From: Geodermatophilaceae bacterium URHB0062
GTDB lineage: Bacteria; Actinomycetota; Actinomycetes; Mycobacteriales; Geodermatophilaceae
Length of the DNA: 64,000 nucleotides
NCBI GenBank assembly: GCA_000620185.1
Contig: KK211086.1
Span: forward strand, 62,001 to 126,000
Reading direction: 5' to 3'
Below the pieces are notes generated by a model. The model worked only from the letters and a program-made list of their open reading frames with translations, was not told where the DNA came from and did not search any database. Position numbers and translations under genes: made by a program. This document shows, in pieces, positions 31,746-40,244 of this stretch (positions within the stretch are counted from its first letter, which is position 1; the number at the start of each line of letters is the position of its first letter).

Positions 31746-33338
31746 GTGAGCGCCGCCCAGGACGCTCCCGTCCGCGACGACACATCCCGACGCCCGGCGG
31801 CTTCCCGGGCACACCACCACCGAGCGGGCAGCTTCCCCGCCGCGCTGGGCTGGACGGTGCTCGGCGCCGTCCTCCCCGGCACGGGCTTCCTCGCCGCGGG
31901 CCGCCGCCGGCTCGGTGCCCTGACGCTCGTCGTGTTCCTCGCCCTCGTGGGCGCGGGCCTCTGGTTCGCCCGTGGTCACGTGCAGGCCCTCGCCCGCACC
32001 GCCCTGGACACCACCGTCCTGATGTGGGGCGTCGCCGGCCTGGCCGTGATCGCCCTGCTCTGGATCGCCGTCATCGTCGCGGGCTACCGCATGCTGGTGC
32101 CCGCGCACACCTCCCGCGGCCGGCACCTGCTCGGTGGCCTGCTGTTGCTCGTGCTGGTGCTCGGGGTCGCGGCACCGGCCGTGGCCGCCGGCCGGATCAT
32201 CCTGGTGGGGCGCGACCTGATCGCCCAGGTCTTCGACGACGGCCGGTCGGCCACGGTCGTCGACCGGCCCAACCCGTTCGGCGACAAGCAACGGGTGAAC
32301 GTCCTGATCCTGGGGGGCGACGGCGGAGCGGGCCGCGAGGGCGTGCGGACCGACACCGTCATCGTCGCCAGCATCGAGACCGCCACCGGCGAGACGACGC
32401 TGTTCAGCCTGCCGCGCAACCTGGAGAACCTGCCGTTCCCGGAGAGCAGCCCCCTGGCGAAGGTCTATCCCGACGGGTTCGACGCCGGCAGCGAGAGCGA
32501 GAGCCTGCTCAACGCCGTCTACCGCAACGGTCCGGCCCAGCACCCGAACATCCTCGGGCCCACCGACGACCCCGGTGCCGACTTCCTCAAGCTCGGCGTC
32601 GGCGAGGCGCTCGGCCTGCACATCGACTACTTCGTCCTGGCCAACCTCGACGGCTTCAGCAAGCTCGTCGACGCGCTCGGCGGCATCACGGTCAACGTCA
32701 ACTACTACGTGCCCGTCGGCGGTGAGCCCTCCACCGGCGCGCTGCCCGACGACTACATCAAGCCCGGCCCGAACCAGCACATGGACGGGGCCACGGCGCT
32801 GGCGTTCGCCCGCGGCCGGTTCGGGCTCACCGACTACGACCGCATGGCCCGCCAGCGCTGCACCATCAAGGCCATCGTGGACGCGGCCAACCCCACGACC
32901 CTGCTGGCGCGCTACGAGGAGATCGCCGCCACCACCGAGAACATCGTCAGCACCGACATCCCGAGCTCGGCGCTCAACGACTTCGTCGACCTGGCGTTCC
33001 TCGTGAAGGACGCGCCCATCCGCAGCGTCGTGTTCGACACGAAGGTGATCAACCCGGCCTACCCCGACTACGACCTGATGCGCCGCCTGGTGAAGCAGAC
33101 GCTCGCTCCGCCGCCGTCGTCGTCCTCGTCGTCGCCCTCCTCGTCGTCGTCCTCGGCCGGGACGGACGACGCGGCGGCCACCTCCTCCTCGGCGCCGGCC
33201 ACCGGTGCGTCGACGACGACCACGACGGCTACGCCGACCAAGGACCCGGTGGCCTCGCTCGACGACGCCTGCGCCTACGACCCCGTGGCGGCCCAGAAGG
33301 CGCTGGCCGCGGGGGAGCCCCCGACCAAGCACGGCTGA
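31746..33338 (+). CDS. LytR-CpsA-Psr (LCP) family cell-wall glycopolymer ligase
   Basis: LCP proteins transfer lipid-linked wall polymers (teichoic acid, arabinogalactan or capsule) to peptidoglycan outside the membrane. This 530-aa protein has an Arg/His-rich N-terminus, about four hydrophobic helices (about 28-145) instead of the usual single anchor, then the LCP domain. The LCP motifs include RTDTVIVASIE, SLPRNL, the conserved Arg-rich ALAFARGRFGLTDYDRMARQ and a final VVFDTK. After it comes a long low-complexity Ser/Thr tail (PPPSSSSSSPSSSSSSAG, then TTTTTATPT) and a short Cys-containing end. The GTG at 31746 is chosen because the fold begins just after it. Confidence 0.92.
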   Translation: MSAAQDAPVRDDTSRRPAASRAHHHRAGSFPAALGWTVLGAVLPGTGFLAAGRRRLGALTLVVFLALVGAGLWFARGHVQALARTALDTTVLMWGVAGLAVIALLWIAVIVAGYRMLVPAHTSRGRHLLGGLLLLVLVLGVAAPAVAAGRIILVGRDLIAQVFDDGRSATVVDRPNPFGDKQRVNVLILGGDGGAGREGVRTDTVIVASIETATGETTLFSLPRNLENLPFPESSPLAKVYPDGFDAGSESESLLNAVYRNGPAQHPNILGPTDDPGADFLKLGVGEALGLHIDYFVLANLDGFSKLVDALGGITVNVNYYVPVGGEPSTGALPDDYIKPGPNQHMDGATALAFARGRFGLTDYDRMARQRCTIKAIVDAANPTTLLARYEEIAATTENIVSTDIPSSALNDFVDLAFLVKDAPIRSVVFDTKVINPAYPDYDLMRRLVKQTLAPPPSSSSSSPSSSSSSAGTDDAAATSSSAPATGASTTTTTATPTKDPVASLDDACAYDPVAAQKALAAGEPPTKHG

Positions 33339-33350
33339 CCGGCGGTCGCC

Positions 33351-33734
33351 TCACATCGCGGCGAGCTGGATCAGGTTGCCGCAGGTGTCGTCGAGGACGG
33401 CGGTCGTCACGGGACCCATGACGGTCGGCTCCTGCGTGAACGTCACGCCCAGCCCCGTCAGCCGGTCGTACTCCGCCTGCACGTCGGCGACCGCAAACGA
33501 GGTGAACGGGATGCCGTCGGCGACGAGCGCCTCCTTGAACGGCCGGACGGCGGGGTGCCCGTCGGGCTCCAGGACGAGCTCCACGCCGTCCGGGTCCTCC
33601 GGCGAGACGACGGTCAGCCACCGGTGCTCGCCGAGTGGCACCTCGGTCTTCTTCACGAAGCCGAGCACCTCGGTGTAAAAGCGCAGGGCCTTGTCCTGGT
33701 CGTCGACCAGGACACTGGTCAGGTTGATCCGCAC
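33351..33734 (-). CDS. VOC (glyoxalase-like) family protein
   Basis: A 127-aa single-domain vicinal-oxygen-chelate protein. It has the paired beta-alpha-beta-beta-beta halves: INLTSVLVDDQDKALRFYTE with EHRWLTVVSPEDPDGVELVL, then GIPFTSFAVADVQAEYDRL with AVLDDTCGNLIQL. Such proteins can be glyoxalases, dioxygenases or antibiotic-binding proteins; the substrate is unknown. The GTG start overlaps the ArsR gene by 16 bases and follows GAGGAGA within it, so the two form an operon. Together with the regulator this fits a small detoxification unit. Confidence 0.9.
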   Translation of the reverse strand: MRINLTSVLVDDQDKALRFYTEVLGFVKKTEVPLGEHRWLTVVSPEDPDGVELVLEPDGHPAVRPFKEALVADGIPFTSFAVADVQAEYDRLTGLGVTFTQEPTVMGPVTTAVLDDTCGNLIQLAAM

Positions 33735-34021
33735 GATGGGTCTCCTCGGTCGTCGGGCGGCGGCCACCGCTCGGTGATCGCCCGCAGGGGCGAGGTGTCC
33801 AGGTCGTGGAACTTGTAGCGGCCCACGCGGCGGGTGTGCACCAGGCCGGCCGCCTCGAGGACCTCCAGGTGCTGGGACACGGCCTGCCGCGAGGAGCTGA
33901 GCCCGTGCCTGCTGATCAGGCGGGTGCACAGCTCGAACAGCGTCTGGCCTGTCCGCTCCTGGAGTTCGTCGAGGATGGCGCGCCTGGTGGGATCCGCGAG
34001 GGCCCTGAACACGTCGCCCAC
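33719..34021 (-). CDS. ArsR-family winged-helix repressor
   Basis: A 100-aa DNA-binding regulator: FRALADPTRRAILDEL, then the recognition region SRQAVSQHLEVLEAAGLVHTRR and a wing VGRYKFHDLD. No cysteine metal-binding motif (such as CxC) is present; the only two Cys are at C32 and near the C-terminus. It is therefore more like the non-metal AutR/SdpR-type subgroup often paired with VOC or START-domain genes. Start GTG at 34021 is fixed by a leaderless promoter, and an inverted repeat overlaps that promoter, so autoregulation is likely. It is the first gene of the pair with the VOC gene. Confidence 0.92.
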   Translation of the reverse strand: MGDVFRALADPTRRAILDELQERTGQTLFELCTRLISRHGLSSSRQAVSQHLEVLEAAGLVHTRRVGRYKFHDLDTSPLRAITERWPPPDDRGDPSCGST

Positions 34022-34027
34022 GGGGGA

Positions 34028-34057
34028 ACGATAGGCAAGTAGCCGCTTGCCTGTCCA
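34028..34057 (-). promoter_or_regulatory. Leaderless promoter and operator of the ArsR-VOC operon
   Basis: On the minus strand: TGGACA (34057-34052) as -35, an 18-base spacer, TATCGT (34033-34028) as -10, 6 bases, then GTG. Inside the spacer AGGCAAG (34033-34039), six bases, CTTGCCT (34046-34052) form a perfect inverted repeat touching both boxes. Binding of a dimeric repressor there would block RNA polymerase. The ArsR protein encoded next is the obvious ligand. Confidence 0.8.
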
Positions 34058-34069
34058 GGGGTGTTGCCG

Positions 34070-34966
34070 TCACGCCCCGGTGACGACGTCCTCGAGCGAG
34101 TGCAACTCGACCCAGCCCGCGCCGGCCTGCCCCGGGGGTGGCGGGGCGAGGGACGGCTCGGTGGGCAGCAGGTCGACGGCGGCGAGCTGGTCGAGCCCGA
34201 GACCGGTCATGGCGCCGATGTCGGCGATGGGCAGCTGGAACGTGCGGTATGCGCCGAGGGGCGGCAGCGTGCCGGTCTCCGCGGCGGCGCGGAAGGCCGC
34301 GTCCCGGTCGTGCACCAGCGGCGTCTGGTCGAGCAGGTACCCGGTGGCGGCCAGCCGGCCGTCCTGGACGAAGGCGGCGATCTTCCAGAAGCGCAGCGGG
34401 ATCCGGATGCCGCGGTACGGCGGGTCGGTGGGCGCCAGCACGGGACCGGCGAAGACGGCCAGCTTGCGATCGAAGGTCTCGGCGTGCTCCTGCAGATAGT
34501 CCTCGAGGCCCAGCCACAGCTCGTGCCCCTGGTTGAACAACGCCGCCTGCGGTGCGGCGTTGGTGAAGTAGAAGGTCTCGATCTCCGCCTGGCGTGCCTC
34601 GTCCTCGGTCAGACCCCACGCGGAGGAGGCCCGCCGGACGAGGTGCCCCCGGTCGAGGTCGTTGTGCGCGTAGACGGCGGGACCGGCCTGCAGCTCGGCG
34701 GCCAGGCGGGGGTCGAGCAGCCACCGGTCGGAGCGCTCCAGGCTGACCATGTGGGCCCCGTCCATGTCGACGGCGGTCGCCGCGGCGAACCGGCGGTCGG
34801 GCCGGAACAGCACGCTGTAGTGCAGGTAGCGCAGCATCACGGTCGGCAGGCCGGCGGGGAGCTCCGGCATCGGGACGTCGACGCCGAGGAATGCGGGGTC
34901 GTATCCCGTCCTGCTCTCCAGCTCCTGGGCGGACGCGCCGGCGAAGGGAGTGGCCAGGTTTGTCAT
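34070..34966 (-). CDS. DNA/RNA non-specific endonuclease (NUC1-type, beta-beta-alpha metal)
   Basis: A 298-aa nuclease-like protein. The catalytic signature DRGHLVRR (YAHNDLDRGHLVRRASSAWG, about residues 99-118) is followed by FYFTNAAPQAALFNQGHELW, the usual pairing of catalytic His and metal-binding Asn in NUC1/Serratia-type nucleases. There is no signal peptide, so unlike secreted relatives it appears to be cytoplasmic or a non-classical product. ATG at 34966 follows TTGGAG. It is downstream of nothing and followed after 48 bases by the divergently controlled ArsR promoter region. The substrate is assumed to be nucleic acid from the motif. Confidence 0.85.
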   Translation of the reverse strand: MTNLATPFAGASAQELESRTGYDPAFLGVDVPMPELPAGLPTVMLRYLHYSVLFRPDRRFAAATAVDMDGAHMVSLERSDRWLLDPRLAAELQAGPAVYAHNDLDRGHLVRRASSAWGLTEDEARQAEIETFYFTNAAPQAALFNQGHELWLGLEDYLQEHAETFDRKLAVFAGPVLAPTDPPYRGIRIPLRFWKIAAFVQDGRLAATGYLLDQTPLVHDRDAAFRAAAETGTLPPLGAYRTFQLPIADIGAMTGLGLDQLAAVDLLPTEPSLAPPPPGQAGAGWVELHSLEDVVTGA

Positions 34967-35057
34967 GGCGGGCTCCAATGTCAGCCGCTGCCGGTAGACG
35001 CTAGGACCGGTGGGGACCGGCCGACAGGGGGTCGTGCGCGGCGCGGAGAATGGCCCG

Positions 35058-35591
35058 GTGCCCGCCGTGCGAGTCCGCGCCGTGTCCGACGTCGACGACG
35101 AACTCCGCGGCGAACTGCTGAGCTGCTGGACCGACGTGTCCAACGCCGGCGGCGCCGTCGGCTTCGTGCCGCCCGTCACGCAGGACGACGTCGCGCCGAT
35201 GCTCGACCGCCTGATCGAGGGCGTGCGTTCCGGTCGCGACGTGCTCGCCCTGCTCACCGTCGACGACGCTCCCGCCGGGTTCGCGACCCTGGTCGGCTCG
35301 CTGAGCCCGCTGCGCCGGCACTGGGGCACGGTCCTGCGCGTGCAGGTCCATCCCTCTTACCAGGGGCAGGGGCTCGGGAGGGCGCTCATGGGCGGCGTGC
35401 ACGAGATCGCCCGCGGCCTGGGCTGGGAATTCGTCCACCTCACCGCCCGGGGCGGCACCGGCGTCGACGCGTTCTACCGCGGCCTCGGCTACACCGAGCA
35501 CGGCCGGTTGCCCGGCGCCATCCGGGTCGGGCCGGGCGACGACCGCGACGAGATCGTGCTGGCCTGCCGGCTCGGTCCGCGTCCTGAGTGA
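35058..35591 (+). CDS. GNAT-family N-acetyltransferase
   Basis: A 177-aa acetyltransferase. The acetyl-CoA-binding motif A reads VLRVQVHPSYQGQGLGRALM (Q/RxxGxG/A pattern QGQGLG), followed by EFVHLTARGGTGVDAFYRGLGYTEHGRLP, the typical GNAT C-terminal strand and Tyr. The substrate cannot be inferred. GTG at 35058 is chosen because GAGAAT stands 6 bases before it; a GTG or ATG at 35010 would extend the N-terminus with non-domain sequence. It is divergent from the nuclease gene. Confidence 0.85.
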   Translation: MPAVRVRAVSDVDDELRGELLSCWTDVSNAGGAVGFVPPVTQDDVAPMLDRLIEGVRSGRDVLALLTVDDAPAGFATLVGSLSPLRRHWGTVLRVQVHPSYQGQGLGRALMGGVHEIARGLGWEFVHLTARGGTGVDAFYRGLGYTEHGRLPGAIRVGPGDDRDEIVLACRLGPRPE

Positions 35592-35644
35592 ACGCTCGGA
35601 CCGCCCTCCCGCCTCCGGACCGGGGCTGCTGACAAGGTGGTGGC

Positions 35645-35860
35645 ATGACCGCAGCCGACCCGCGCCCGCCCGCCTCCCGCGATCCACGCCGTGAGCGCCT
35701 GGTCGGGCTGCTCGTCCTGGGCGTCGCGGTGGTCCTGCTCGTGTCGTCGGTGACCTGGTTCGGCACGGGACAGCGGGGCGTCGGGTTCGGCCAGCTGTTC
35801 CTGGGCGTCGTCCTCGCCGTGGTGGGCGCCGTCCTCTACCGCAGGTCGCGGCGGGGGTGA
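35645..35860 (+). CDS. Small membrane protein, 71 aa, unknown
   Basis: Two hydrophobic helices (VGLLVLGVAVVLLVSSVTW and GQLFLGVVLAVVGAVLYRR) follow a Pro/Arg-rich N-terminus. No family recognised. ATG at 35645 has CAAGGT 6 bases upstream, compatible with a leaderless start. The stop overlaps an in-frame possibility of the next gene, whose supported start is 69 bases downstream. Confidence 0.7.
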   Translation: MTAADPRPPASRDPRRERLVGLLVLGVAVVLLVSSVTWFGTGQRGVGFGQLFLGVVLAVVGAVLYRRSRRG

Positions 35861-35928
35861 CGCGTTGCGGCCCCGAGCGGCGGGCCGCAGACTCGCCGGG
35901 GACGTCGTCGGCGTGGACGGAGGACCCG

Positions 35929-36129
35929 GTGAAGCTCGACAAGCAGGAACTGCTGAAGCTGCTGCGGACGCAGGGCGACAACGACACCGCGGATCAGGTG
36001 GAGCAGCAGTTGCCCGACGAGATCGACACCGACCGGGACGGCGGTGCGCTCGCCTCGGTGGGGCTCGACGAGACGCAGTTGCGGGCGAAGCTGGCCGGGG
36101 GCGGCTTCGGGACGACGCTGACGCCCTGA
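35929..36129 (+). CDS. Small acidic protein, 66 aa, unknown
   Basis: A short hydrophilic protein (KLDKQELLKLLRTQGDNDTA, later LDETQLRAKLAGGGFGTTL) with an amphipathic helix at each end and an acidic middle. GTG at 35929 follows GGAGG, which supports it over a longer in-frame start at 35857. No family is recognised by me, though short proteins of this build are common in actinobacteria. It is followed at once by a very strong palindromic terminator. Confidence 0.7.
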   Translation: MKLDKQELLKLLRTQGDNDTADQVEQQLPDEIDTDRDGGALASVGLDETQLRAKLAGGGFGTTLTP

Positions 36130-36170
36130 CGGAGGAGATCGGTGCAGGTCACCTGCACCGATCTCCTCCG
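36130..36170. terminator. Perfect 41-base palindromic terminator between convergent genes
   Basis: A 20-base left arm (36130-36149) and its exact reverse complement (36151-36170) are separated by a single C. The arm contains GGAGGAGATCGGTGCAGG. The hairpin lies directly after the stop at 36129 and 2 bases before the stop of the convergent acyl-CoA dehydrogenase gene, so it can end transcription from both sides. Confidence 0.9.
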
Positions 36171-36172
36171 CG

Positions 36173-37384
36173 TCAGCCGCTGTAGGGGCGCTCCCGCGCG
36201 AGCTCCTCCTTGGCGACCCCGCGGATGTGCACCGCGTCGGGGCCGTCGACGATCCGCAGCGTGCGGGCGTTGGCCCAGAAGCGCGCGAGAACCGTGTCGT
36301 TGCTGACGCCGGCGCCGCCGTGCACCTGGATGGCGCGGTCGATGACGTCGAGGGCGACCCTCGGCGCGGCCACCTTGATCGCGGAGATCTCGGTGCGGGC
36401 ACCCTTGGCCCCGAACTTGTCGATCAGGTCCGCGGTCTTGAGGACGTAGAGGCGCGCCTGGTCGATCTCCATGCGCGAGAGCGCGATCGCTTCGCGCACC
36501 GTGCCCTGGTCGGCCAGCGGGCGGCCGAACGCCACGCGGGACTTCGTGCGCTCGACCATCAGCGCCAGTGCCCGCTCGGCCATGCCGATCGCCCGCATGC
36601 AGTGGTGGATCCGGCCGGGGCCCAGGCGCGCCTGGGCGATCATGAACCCGTCGCCCTCACCGGACAGGATGTTGCTCACCGGCACGCGGACGTCGGTGAA
36701 CCGCAGCTCCGAGTGGCCGTGCTGGTCCTGGTACCCGAACACCGGCAGGTGTCGGACAATCTCCAGGCCGGGGGTGTCGCGGGGCACCAGCACCATCGAC
36801 TGCTGGCGGTGCGGGGCGCCGTCGGGGTCGGTCTTGCCCATGACGATGAAGATCTGGCAGCGCTCGTCGGCCGCGCCGCTGGTCCACCACTTGCGGCCGT
36901 TGATCACGTACTCGTCGCCGTCGCGGACGATCGACGTCTGGATGTTGCGCGCATCGGACGACGCGACGTCCGGCTCGGTCATCGCGAACCCCGAGCGGAT
37001 CTCGCCCTCGAGGAGCGGGTTCAGCCAGCGCTCCTTCTGCTCGGGCGTGCCGAACAGCATCAGGGTCTCCATGTTGCCGGTGTCCGGCGCCCCGCAGTTG
37101 GTCGCCTCCGGCGCCAGGACCGGCGACCAGCCCATGATCTCGGCCGCCGAGGCGTACTCCAGGTTGGACAGCCCGCCCAGCTCGTGGTGGAACAGGTTCC
37201 ACAGGCCACGCTTGCGGGCCTCTGCCTTCAGGTCCTCGAGGACCGGGGGGTGCTCATGGTCGTCGTGGCCGCGGGCGGCGCGCCACTCGTCGTAGACGGG
37301 CTCGGCGGGGAAGACCTGGTCGCGCATGAAGTCCCAGAGCCGGTCGCAGACTTCCTCGGCTCGGGCGGAGAGGGCGAAGTCCAT
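36173..37384 (-). CDS. Acyl-CoA dehydrogenase (ACAD10/11-like)
   Basis: A 403-aa FAD-dependent acyl-CoA dehydrogenase for beta-oxidation. The conserved blocks are [19 protein letters not shown] (substrate and flavin contact), [45 protein letters not shown] and [20 protein letters not shown]. The HHxM/IGMAERAL and GRPLADQ combination is typical of the ACAD10/11 and FadE-type subgroup acting on long or branched chains. Start ATG at 37384 is fixed by TACGTT six bases upstream. No electron-transfer or other beta-oxidation genes are adjacent. Confidence 0.94.
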   Translation of the reverse strand: MDFALSARAEEVCDRLWDFMRDQVFPAEPVYDEWRAARGHDDHEHPPVLEDLKAEARKRGLWNLFHHELGGLSNLEYASAAEIMGWSPVLAPEATNCGAPDTGNMETLMLFGTPEQKERWLNPLLEGEIRSGFAMTEPDVASSDARNIQTSIVRDGDEYVINGRKWWTSGAADERCQIFIVMGKTDPDGAPHRQQSMVLVPRDTPGLEIVRHLPVFGYQDQHGHSELRFTDVRVPVSNILSGEGDGFMIAQARLGPGRIHHCMRAIGMAERALALMVERTKSRVAFGRPLADQGTVREAIALSRMEIDQARLYVLKTADLIDKFGAKGARTEISAIKVAAPRVALDVIDRAIQVHGGAGVSNDTVLARFWANARTLRIVDGPDAVHIRGVAKEELARERPYSG

Positions 37385-37390
37385 GCCCGC

Positions 37391-37396
37391 AACGTA
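37391..37396 (-). promoter_or_regulatory. -10 box of a leaderless transcript (acyl-CoA dehydrogenase)
   Basis: TACGTT, 6 bases, ATG on the minus strand. Seventeen bases further upstream is GCGACA, a partial -35 match. Confidence 0.65.
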
Positions 37397-37454
37397 ACGG
37401 CGGTCGGGGCGGGTGTCGCCCCGGGGGTGTGCGTCGGCCGGTGCCGGCGGCGGC

Positions 37455-37727
37455 TCAGCCCGCGTGCGGCACGCCCGGCCCGTCGGAGCCGAACGCGGCG
37501 TAGCAGCCGACAAGGGGCCCGGCCACGGCCAGCAGGATGACGACGACGCCGACGGCCGCGGTCAGCGGCAGCAGCAGGAGCCCGCCGAGCAGGGGCAGCA
37601 GCAGCCAGGCCCAGGCGTGGGAGCGGTGGAGTCGGGGCCTGCCCTCCCCGCTCAGCAGGGCCGCCAGCCGCGGGTCGTCGCGCTCGAGGTCGGCGCCGAG
37701 CGACCGCAGGACCACATCGTCGTCCAT
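37455..37727 (-). CDS. Small membrane protein, DUF3040-like
   Basis: A 90-aa protein. Its soluble N-terminus [20 protein letters not shown] resembles the E-x-x-L-x-x-DDPRxA-x-x-L motif of DUF3040 proteins of actinobacteria. It is followed by two hydrophobic helices ([20 protein letters not shown] and [19 protein letters not shown]). The function of that family is unknown. ATG at 37727 has no strong ribosome-binding site. The 177 bases upstream to the next gene hold nothing I can identify. Confidence 0.7.
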   Translation of the reverse strand: MDDDVVLRSLGADLERDDPRLAALLSGEGRPRLHRSHAWAWLLLPLLGGLLLLPLTAAVGVVVILLAVAGPLVGCYAAFGSDGPGVPHAG

Positions 37728-37904
37728 GGCGCGGCCCCTCGGGGTCCGGGCGGGCGCGCCGGTGCGGGCCCGCCGCCGTGCCGGTCAGTGTGCTCCTGCG
37801 CGGGCCGGTCGGGAAGACGGACGGAGCCGCCGCTGGAACGCCGCGAGCCGGGCCCCGCCGTCCCCTCACGAGGACGACGGGGCCCGGCTCGGCCGGGACT
37901 GCGG

Positions 37905-38351
37905 TCAGGCGCGGGCGGTCCGCCCGGGAACGGCCTCGCGGACGGGCATCAGGGCGATGACCAGGCCGACGAGCGCGGTCGCGATGTGCAGGACGTTGTC
38001 CGCGGCGTTGATGTTGAGGAAGTCCCACGACTCGCCGGAGGCGATCAGGCCGTAGACGAACAGCGCGCCGTACAGGACGGCGAGCATCCACCCGTAGGTG
38101 CGGGCCGAGGCGAGGGTCCGCGCCAGCACGATGCCGGCGATGCCGACGAGGATGTGGGCGACGTTGTGCAGCGGGTTGATCATGAAGAGCCCGATCAGCA
38201 TCTCGTGCTGCGAGTTGCCGGCGAAGTCGTCGAAGCCGGTGACGAAGAAGCCGACGATGCCGACGAGCAGGTACACCACGCCGAAGACCAGGGAGAGGGT
38301 CTGCGGCAGGGTGCGCCCGGTCGTGCCGTTGTTGTCCGCGGAAGCGGCCAT
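37905..38351 (-). CDS. DUF4383-type membrane protein
   Basis: A 148-aa protein with four predicted helices: LSLVFGVVYLLVGIVGFFV, a segment after the conserved NPLHNVAHILVGIAGIVLAR, YGWMLAVLYGALFVYGLIA and the last after ADNVLHIATALVGLVIALM. The NxxHNxxHxxxG and NxxDNxLHxxxG pattern is characteristic of DUF4383, widespread in actinobacteria and of unknown role. ATG at 38351 follows CTGGAGGA. It stands alone, divergent from nothing, with the carbamoyltransferase gene upstream. Confidence 0.88.
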   Translation of the reverse strand: MAASADNNGTTGRTLPQTLSLVFGVVYLLVGIVGFFVTGFDDFAGNSQHEMLIGLFMINPLHNVAHILVGIAGIVLARTLASARTYGWMLAVLYGALFVYGLIASGESWDFLNINAADNVLHIATALVGLVIALMPVREAVPGRTARA

Positions 38352-38485
38352 GGGTGTCCTCCAGGAGAGCGCGGTCCGCCTGAGCGGCGGTCGACCGGCC
38401 GGTACCCGGACACCTTGGACACAAACTGCTGTAACTCTATCGGGTGGTGCGCAACCGATCGGCCGGATCCGGCTGGTGGTCCCCG

Positions 38486-40141
38486 TCAGACCTGGGCGTT
38501 CTCCAGGGTGGACCGGCTGCGGCGGACGACGAACGGCCCGATGGCGAGGAGGTCGACGGGCGCGGAACCGAAGCACTCGAGGGCGTCCCGCGGGTCGTCG
38601 ACCATCGGCCGCCCGGCGGTGTTGAGGCTCGTGTTCACCACCACCGGCAGGCCGGTGCGGCGCTCGAAGCACTCGAGCATCCGGGCGACGAGCGGCTCCT
38701 CGGTGCGGTCGACGGTCTGGATCCGCGCCGTCCCGTCGACGTGCGTGACGGTCGGGATGCGGTCCTTCCATTCCGGCGCCACGTCGTGCACGAAGAGCAT
38801 GTAGCGCGACGGGATCGGGCCCCGGCTGAACATCTCCGGCGCCCGCTCCGCCAGCACCATGGGCGCCACCGGGCGGAACTGCTCCCGGCCCTTCACGTTG
38901 TTCATGCGCTCCAGGTTGGCCTCGTAGCCCGGGTGGGCCAGCAGGGAGCGGTGCCCCAGCGCGCGCGGGCCGTACTCGCTGCGGCCCTGGAACCACGCGA
39001 CGATGCCGTTGTTCGCCAACACCTCGGCGACGGCGTCCGCGACGTCCCGGGGACGCTCGTAGTCGATCGCCGCGACCTTCAGCCACCGCTCGATCTCGTC
39101 GTCGGACCAGCCGCGGCCGAGGTCGGCGCCCGGCATCGGCTGCGTCCGCTCGCCCAGGCCGCGGGCCACGTGCAGGGCGCTACCCAGGGCCGTTCCGGCG
39201 TCACCCGCGGCCGGCTGCACCCACACGTGCTCGAACGGCGTCTCCGCGAAGATCCGCGTATTGGCGACGCAGTTGAGGGCGACACCGCCGGCGAGGGTCA
39301 GCGTGCGGTCGCCGGTGCGCTCGTGCAGCCAGCGGGCGAGGTCGAGCAGGACCTCCTCCGTGCGCTGCTGCACGCTCGCGGCCAGGTCCGCGTGGGCCTC
39401 GGTCCAGTCGTCGCCCTTGGTCAGGCGGGGCGCGAACTCGGAGAAGTCGATCTTCGGGGTGCGGAAGCCGCCGTCCTCGGTGGCCACGATCAGCTCCGAG
39501 AGCTCGCCGAGGAATCGCGGCTTGCCGTAGGAGGCCATCGCCATGACCTTGAACTCGTCGCTGCTGCGCAGGAACCCGAGGTGGTCGGTGAGGTCCTCGT
39601 AGAGCAGGCCCAGGGAGTGCGGCAGCGCCTGCCCGGCCAGGATCTCCAGCTCGCCGTCGACGTAGCGGCCGGCCAGGTGGCTGTGCGCCTCGCCGCGGCC
39701 GTCGAGGACGAGCACCGAGTTGTCCTGCGTCGGAGCGGCCAGCCCGGCCGACGCCGCGTGCGCCACGTGGTGCTTCACGTAGCGGACCTTGGCCGGGTCC
39801 AGCCCGGGCAGCGCGTGGGCCAGGAACTCCGGCGCCTTCTCCGCGTACATCTTGCGCATGACGTCGCCGTCGTCGTTGAGTCCGGACTCCTCCGGCGTCC
39901 CCATGAGCGCAGGGTCGAAGGAGTAGGCGACGGCGTCGAGGTCCTCGGGGGAGAGGCCTGCCTCGGCGAGGCACCAGGCGGCCGAGAGCTCCGGAAGCTC
40001 CCACGCGCTCCACGGCAGCGGGCGCTTCCCGTGCTTGCGCCGGCTGAAGCGTTCCTCCTCCGCCGCGGCCACGATCTTCCCGTCGACGACGAGGGCCGCC
40101 GCCGGGTCGTGGTAGATCGCATTGATGCCCAGAACCTTCAC
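38486..40141 (-). CDS. Carbamoyltransferase, NodU/CmcH family
   Basis: A 551-aa enzyme that moves a carbamoyl group from carbamoyl phosphate, via a carbamoyl-adenylate, to a hydroxyl group of an unknown acceptor. The N-terminal ASKHA-like domain starts LGINAIYHDPAAALVVDGKI and has EEERFSRRKH; the metal-binding HHVAHAASA follows near residue 122. The C-terminal half has LTLAGGVALNCVANTRI, EYGPRALGHRSLLA (carbamoyl-phosphate site) and PVVVNTSLN. GTG at 40141 follows AGGAGGAG. Members usually sit in antibiotic, nodulation-factor or sugar-modification clusters; no such genes surround it here. Confidence 0.92.
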   Translation of the reverse strand: MKVLGINAIYHDPAAALVVDGKIVAAAEEERFSRRKHGKRPLPWSAWELPELSAAWCLAEAGLSPEDLDAVAYSFDPALMGTPEESGLNDDGDVMRKMYAEKAPEFLAHALPGLDPAKVRYVKHHVAHAASAGLAAPTQDNSVLVLDGRGEAHSHLAGRYVDGELEILAGQALPHSLGLLYEDLTDHLGFLRSSDEFKVMAMASYGKPRFLGELSELIVATEDGGFRTPKIDFSEFAPRLTKGDDWTEAHADLAASVQQRTEEVLLDLARWLHERTGDRTLTLAGGVALNCVANTRIFAETPFEHVWVQPAAGDAGTALGSALHVARGLGERTQPMPGADLGRGWSDDEIERWLKVAAIDYERPRDVADAVAEVLANNGIVAWFQGRSEYGPRALGHRSLLAHPGYEANLERMNNVKGREQFRPVAPMVLAERAPEMFSRGPIPSRYMLFVHDVAPEWKDRIPTVTHVDGTARIQTVDRTEEPLVARMLECFERRTGLPVVVNTSLNTAGRPMVDDPRDALECFGSAPVDLLAIGPFVVRRSRSTLENAQV

Positions 40142-40244
40142 GCGTGCACTCCTCCTGACGGGCCCCGAGGAAGGGCCCGGCCCGATGTCGTCTCGATGAT
40201 CACGGGCGCGGCGGAAACCCGCAGCCCGAAGCGGTGGCGCCGCC

